A stretch of DNA of 10,132 nt. Origin: Flavobacterium psychrophilum. GTDB lineage: Bacteria; Bacteroidota; Bacteroidia; Flavobacteriales; Flavobacteriaceae. Where the stretch lies: the NCBI GenBank assembly GCA_945872875.1, contig CAMCBB010000064.1, forward strand, positions 1 to 10,132, written 5' to 3'. The position numbers and the translations under genes are program-made. Of this stretch, positions 7,519 through 10,132 are shown one piece after another. The number at the start of each line of letters is the position of its first letter. Position 1 is the stretch's first letter. The notes below the pieces were generated by a model. It did no database searches and was not told where the DNA came from. It was given only the letters and a program-made list of their open reading frames with translations.

Positions 7519-8338
7519 CTTTTTTAGATTTGTTTTCTAAATTTGTAATTTCTGGTGTGTCTTTATTTTTGATGATATAAACATGACCTAAACTGGTCAT
7601 GTCATTAAATAATTTTACATCAATGGTGTAGAAATTTGTTTGATTATCAATGTAAATTTTATCAATAGATCCAATATTTATATTTTCTGGAAATATTGTA
7701 GACTGTGCTCCGGTTACTATAGTGTCGCCCTTTTTAACAGATGCCAGTCTTGGCACATCAACCAATTGTACATAGCCCGTATTTTTTCCGTTCCAGGTTA
7801 AAGATCCAATATGATTGGATTTTTTTATTTTAGCATTTATTGGAGATTCAGTATTTAATATACTTAATACAGTACTGTATTTAGGTGAAACATTTTCAAT
7901 CACACCCACAATTCCAAGGCTGTTAATAACTCCCATTTCTGGTTGAACCCCTTGTTTTGAACCTGAATCTAAAGTTAAAAAATTAACTTGAGAACTATAT
8001 GAGTTCTTAATTACCTTGGCTATAATGATGTCAATTTTCTTAACACCATTAATAGAATCTATTGAAGGAACTTTTGTACTGTCTTTAATATTGAAAAGCA
8101 AACTTTTTAGACGGGCATTTTCTTTTGCTAGTTCTTCGTTTTGAATTTTTAAATTAAAATATCCTTCAATATTGCTAGTCATTTGATACACTCCCCCTGT
8201 AAATGAATTAGCCGAACTAATTATTTTGCTTTTATGGTACGAATGTGATTGTATGGTGAGTAATAAGGATATAAACAAAAGCAGCAAAAACAGCATACGA
8301 TAGCTGTTTTTAAATACAAAATTAAATATTTGCTGCAT
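7511..8338 (-). CDS. mreC: Rod-shape determining protein MreC
   Basis: Periplasmic scaffold anchored in the inner membrane that links MreB to RodA/PBP2 and activates them. It has 275 residues, shorter than E. coli MreC (367), mainly by lacking a long C-terminal extension. Visible parts are a membrane helix (about 14-30), a short coiled coil (about 63-82, with NEELAKENARLKSLL), a polar linker (83-101) and the two beta-barrel subdomains (102-256). Family motifs LDSGSKQGVQPEMGV (123-137) and KKGDTIVTGAQSTIFP (202-217) are clear. A charged tail, NKSKKDE, closes the protein. The start ATG at 8338 lies 55 nt after mreB, the only non-overlapping junction in the cluster, and has no Shine-Dalgarno. 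The call is supported by both sequence and position. Confidence 0.95.
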   Translation of the reverse strand: MQQIFNFVFKNSYRMLFLLLLFISLLLTIQSHSYHKSKIISSANSFTGGVYQMTSNIEGYFNLKIQNEELAKENARLKSLLFNIKDSTKVPSIDSINGVKKIDIIIAKVIKNSYSSQVNFLTLDSGSKQGVQPEMGVINSLGIVGVIENVSPKYSTVLSILNTESPINAKIKKSNHIGSLTWNGKNTGYVQLVDVPRLASVKKGDTIVTGAQSTIFPENINIGSIDKIYIDNQTNFYTIDVKLFNDMTSLGHVYIIKNKDTPEITNLENKSKKDE

Positions 8339-8344
8339 CTTTTA

Positions 8345-8358
8345 AGTGTTCAGTGTTC
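8345..8358 (-). repeat. 7-nt tandem direct repeat in the mreB-mreC gap
   Basis: On the plus strand AGTGTTC occurs twice head to tail (8345-8351 and 8352-8358); on the coding strand this is GAACACT twice, 7 nt upstream of the mreC ATG. The 55-nt gap has no TAnnTTTG box, no stable hairpin and no Shine-Dalgarno. The repeat is certain as sequence, but any function is unknown and chance is a fair explanation. Confidence 0.5.
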
Positions 8359-8393
8359 GAAAATCAGTTTTAAATTTTGGTGTTTACTAAAAA

Positions 8394-9422
8394 CTATTTT
8401 ATTAGGATACTTCTAAACTTAGGTATATTTTTTAATGCCATTCCGGTTCCTCTAACTACGGCTTTCAATGGATCTTCTGCAATATAAACAGGCAAATCAG
8501 TTTTTAATGAAATTCGCTTATCCAATCCACGCAACATAGATCCACCACCAGCTAAATAAATACCAGTATTGTAAATATCGGCAGCTAACTCTGGTGGAGT
8601 TTGTGATAGTGTTTCCATAACCGCATCTTCAATTCTTTGAATTGATTTATCTAATGCTTTTGCAATTTCTCTAAATGAAACTTCTACTTGTTTTGGTTTT
8701 CCGGTAAGTAAATCTCTACCTTGAACCGACATATCATCTGGTGGAGAATCTAAAGTGTCTGTAGCAGCTCCAACTTGAATTTTGATTTTTTCTGCAGTAG
8801 TTTCTCCAACAAATAAATTGTGTTGGGTACGCATGTAATAAATAATATCATTTGTGAAAACATCCCCAGCAATTTTAACCGATTTGTCGCATACGATACC
8901 ACCTAAAGCGATAACTGCAATTTCGGTAGTACCACCACCAATATCTACAATCATGTTTCCTTTTGGCTGCATGATGTCAATACCAATACCAATAGCTGCA
9001 GCCATTGGCTCGTGAATTAAATATACTTCTTTACCATTTACACGCTCACAAGATTCTTTTACCGCACGCATCTCTACTTCAGTAATTCCAGATGGAATAC
9101 AAACCACCATTCTTAATGCAGGTGTAAACATTCTTTTCTTTAAAGCCGGAATGCTTTTAATGAACATGCTGATCATTTTTTCTGAAGCATCAAAATCAGC
9201 AATAACACCGTCTTTTAATGGACGAATAGTTTTAATGTTTTCATGTGTTTTACCTTGCATCATGTTGGCTTCTTTACCAACAGCAATGATTTTTCCAGTT
9301 ACTCTATCTCTTGCAACGATAGATGGGCTATCAATTACAACTTTGTCGTTGTGAATGATTAGCGTATTTGCGGTACCAAGGTCAATTGCTATATCCTCGG
9401 TCATGAAATCAAAAAATCCCAT
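8394..9422 (-). CDS. mreB: Actin-like rod-shape protein MreB
   Basis: Cytoplasmic ATP-binding actin homologue whose membrane-bound filaments orient the elongasome. It has 342 residues from the ATG at 9422-9420. Phosphate-1 motif DLGTANT lies at 14-20, HEPMAAAIG at 137-145, phosphate-2 DIGGGTTEIA at 160-169 and the adenosine motif AGGGSMLRGLD at 291-301. The N-terminus MGFFDFMTEDIAIDLG is the usual start in this phylum, with hydrophobic residues suited to membrane contact. The frame stays open to a TTG at 9467, which would add 15 residues (LAKKFYKLNTI...) with no homology to the family. That extension would also overlap the -7 box, so I reject it. First gene of the cluster, 194 nt after purH; mreC follows after 55 nt. 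Confidence 0.97.
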   Translation of the reverse strand: MGFFDFMTEDIAIDLGTANTLIIHNDKVVIDSPSIVARDRVTGKIIAVGKEANMMQGKTHENIKTIRPLKDGVIADFDASEKMISMFIKSIPALKKRMFTPALRMVVCIPSGITEVEMRAVKESCERVNGKEVYLIHEPMAAAIGIGIDIMQPKGNMIVDIGGGTTEIAVIALGGIVCDKSVKIAGDVFTNDIIYYMRTQHNLFVGETTAEKIKIQVGAATDTLDSPPDDMSVQGRDLLTGKPKQVEVSFREIAKALDKSIQRIEDAVMETLSQTPPELAADIYNTGIYLAGGGSMLRGLDKRISLKTDLPVYIAEDPLKAVVRGTGMALKNIPKFRSILIK

Positions 9423-9464
9423 AATTATATAGATGGTGTTTAGTTTGTAAAATTTTTTAGCTAA

Positions 9465-9472
9465 CAAAAATA
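9465..9472 (-). promoter_or_regulatory. Candidate -7 box of the mreBCD-mrdA-rodA promoter
   Basis: CAAAAATA on the plus strand reads TATTTTTG on the coding strand, a perfect TAnnTTTG -7 box 42 nt before the mreB ATG. No TTTG -33 element is found 17-23 nt further upstream, so only half of the consensus is present. The 194-nt purH-mreB gap (9423-9616) otherwise holds very AT-rich sequence and a weak AT-only inverted repeat at 9570-9586. I see no convincing purH terminator. Confidence 0.45.
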
Positions 9473-9616
9473 CTAAATTAAATGTTGCTTGAGCGCGTTA
9501 ATTTAGAAAATCAAAAAGCAAATATTTTTATGTTTTTACTAATGAAATTTGAAATTATTTTTGTTTCGTAAATTAACGATTAATTTTCTAATTTCTTATC
9601 AGTTTTTTTATTTTTT

Positions 9617-10132
9617 TTAATGTTTAAAATGACGCGTGCCTGTAAACACCATCGCCAACTTATTTTCATTACAATAATTTATGCTCAAATCGTCTTTAAT
9701 CGATCCTCCTGGTTGAATAACAGCTGTAATTCCGGCTTGATGTGCAATTTCTACACAGTCAGGAAATGGGAAAAAGGCATCACTTGCCATTGAAGCGCCT
9801 TTTAATTCAAATCCAAAAGTATGCGCTTTTTCGATTGCTTGTTTTAATGCATCAACTCGAGATGTTTGTCCTGTTCCAGAAGCGATCAAAGTGTTGTTTT
9901 TTGCAAATACAATCGTGTTCGATTTTGTGTTTTTACAAATTTTAGAAGCAAACAATAAATCTTCTACTTCTTGATTTGTAGGGCTAACTTGAGTAACTGT
10001 TTTCAAATCTTCCTTAGAGTCGGTTATGTTGTTTCTATCTTGAACTAATAAACCATTTAAGCAGGTTCTTACTTGTCTTTCTGGTAAAGGAACTTCATTA
10101 ATTGTTAGTATAATTCGGTTCTTTTTTTCTTG
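9617..10132 (-). CDS. purH: AICAR transformylase / IMP cyclohydrolase, C-terminal part (cut by right edge)
   Basis: Bifunctional enzyme of the last two steps of purine synthesis: formyl transfer from 10-formyl-THF to AICAR, then ring closure to IMP. Only the last 171 residues of the AICAR transformylase domain are here; the frame stays open to position 10132, so an apparent TTG start at 10006 is an artefact. Conserved stretches are KSNTIVFAKNN, GTGQTSRVDALKQAIEKA, SDAFFPFPDCVE and QPGGSIKDD, ending with FTGTRHFKH at the C-terminus. The N-terminal cyclohydrolase domain is outside the window. It precedes mreB on the same strand. Whether mreB also receives read-through from purH is open, since no hairpin terminator is evident after the stop. 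Confidence 0.95.
   Translation of the reverse strand, partial: QEKKNRIILTINEVPLPERQVRTCLNGLLVQDRNNITDSKEDLKTVTQVSPTNQEVEDLLFASKICKNTKSNTIVFAKNNTLIASGTGQTSRVDALKQAIEKAHTFGFELKGASMASDAFFPFPDCVEIAHQAGITAVIQPGGSIKDDLSINYCNENKLAMVFTGTRHFKH

Noticed and set aside
9151..9354. Plus-strand open frame opposite mreB
   Set aside because: Antisense to strongly conserved MreB sequence; hydrophobic product arises from the reverse reading.
9570..9586. Inverted repeat AAATTAA-CGA-TTAATTT as a purH terminator
   Set aside because: The stem is only A-T pairs with a 3-nt loop and no U-run on the purH strand; expected by chance in such AT-rich DNA.
9742..9945. Plus-strand open frame opposite purH
   Set aside because: Antisense to conserved PurH motifs, no family signature or promoter.
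1..10132. Mobile elements, CRISPR, tRNA/rRNA, defence or toxin-antitoxin genes
   Set aside because: No transposase or integrase motifs, no spaced repeats, no tRNA-like cloverleaf and no unassigned genes remain; nearly all sequence is accounted for by conserved genes.

Overview
The window looks like core chromosome of a Flavobacterium-like member of the Bacteroidota. The DNA is AT-rich. The primary sigma factor is the short Bacteroidota type without region 1.1. Starts mostly lack Shine-Dalgarno sequences, and two gene starts are preceded by TAnnTTTG -7 boxes. The gene order purH-mreB-mreC-mreD-mrdA-rodA is one I associate with this phylum. Genus assignment is inference from these traits, not from a marker-gene search.

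Layout, left to right. Positions 1-326 (-) hold the N-terminal 108 codons of rpe, cut by the window edge. A GC-rich hairpin (341-367) separates it from rpoD (375-1238, -). A 185-bp divergent gap with two -7-like boxes leads to a tight two-gene (+) unit: a GT-C membrane glycosyltransferase (1424-3067) and a DPM1-like GT2 enzyme (3070-3789). This unit meets rodA tail to tail with only 2 bp between the stop codons. From 9422 down to 3792 (-) runs the complete cell-elongation cluster mreB, mreC, mreD, mrdA (PBP2) and rodA. The last four genes overlap or abut. Upstream of it, at 9617-10132 (-), is the C-terminal part of purH, cut by the right edge.

How the genes work together. MreB filaments, MreC, MreD, the SEDS glycosyltransferase RodA and the transpeptidase PBP2 form the elongasome, which inserts lateral peptidoglycan. 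The GT2 enzyme probably loads a sugar onto a polyprenyl phosphate, and its GT-C partner probably transfers that sugar to a periplasmic acceptor. Neither the sugar nor the acceptor can be read from sequence. rpe, rpoD and purH are housekeeping genes.

I see no mobile element, CRISPR array, tRNA, rRNA, toxin-antitoxin or defence module, and no convincing new system. The points most worth following are: a near-perfect Shine-Dalgarno for rodA written into the last codons of mrdA, in a phylum that rarely uses them; a two-helix insertion in RodA relative to E. coli; a Cys/His cluster beside the PBP2 active site; the uncharacterised GT pair; and a terminator-like hairpin only 14 nt from the rpe start.
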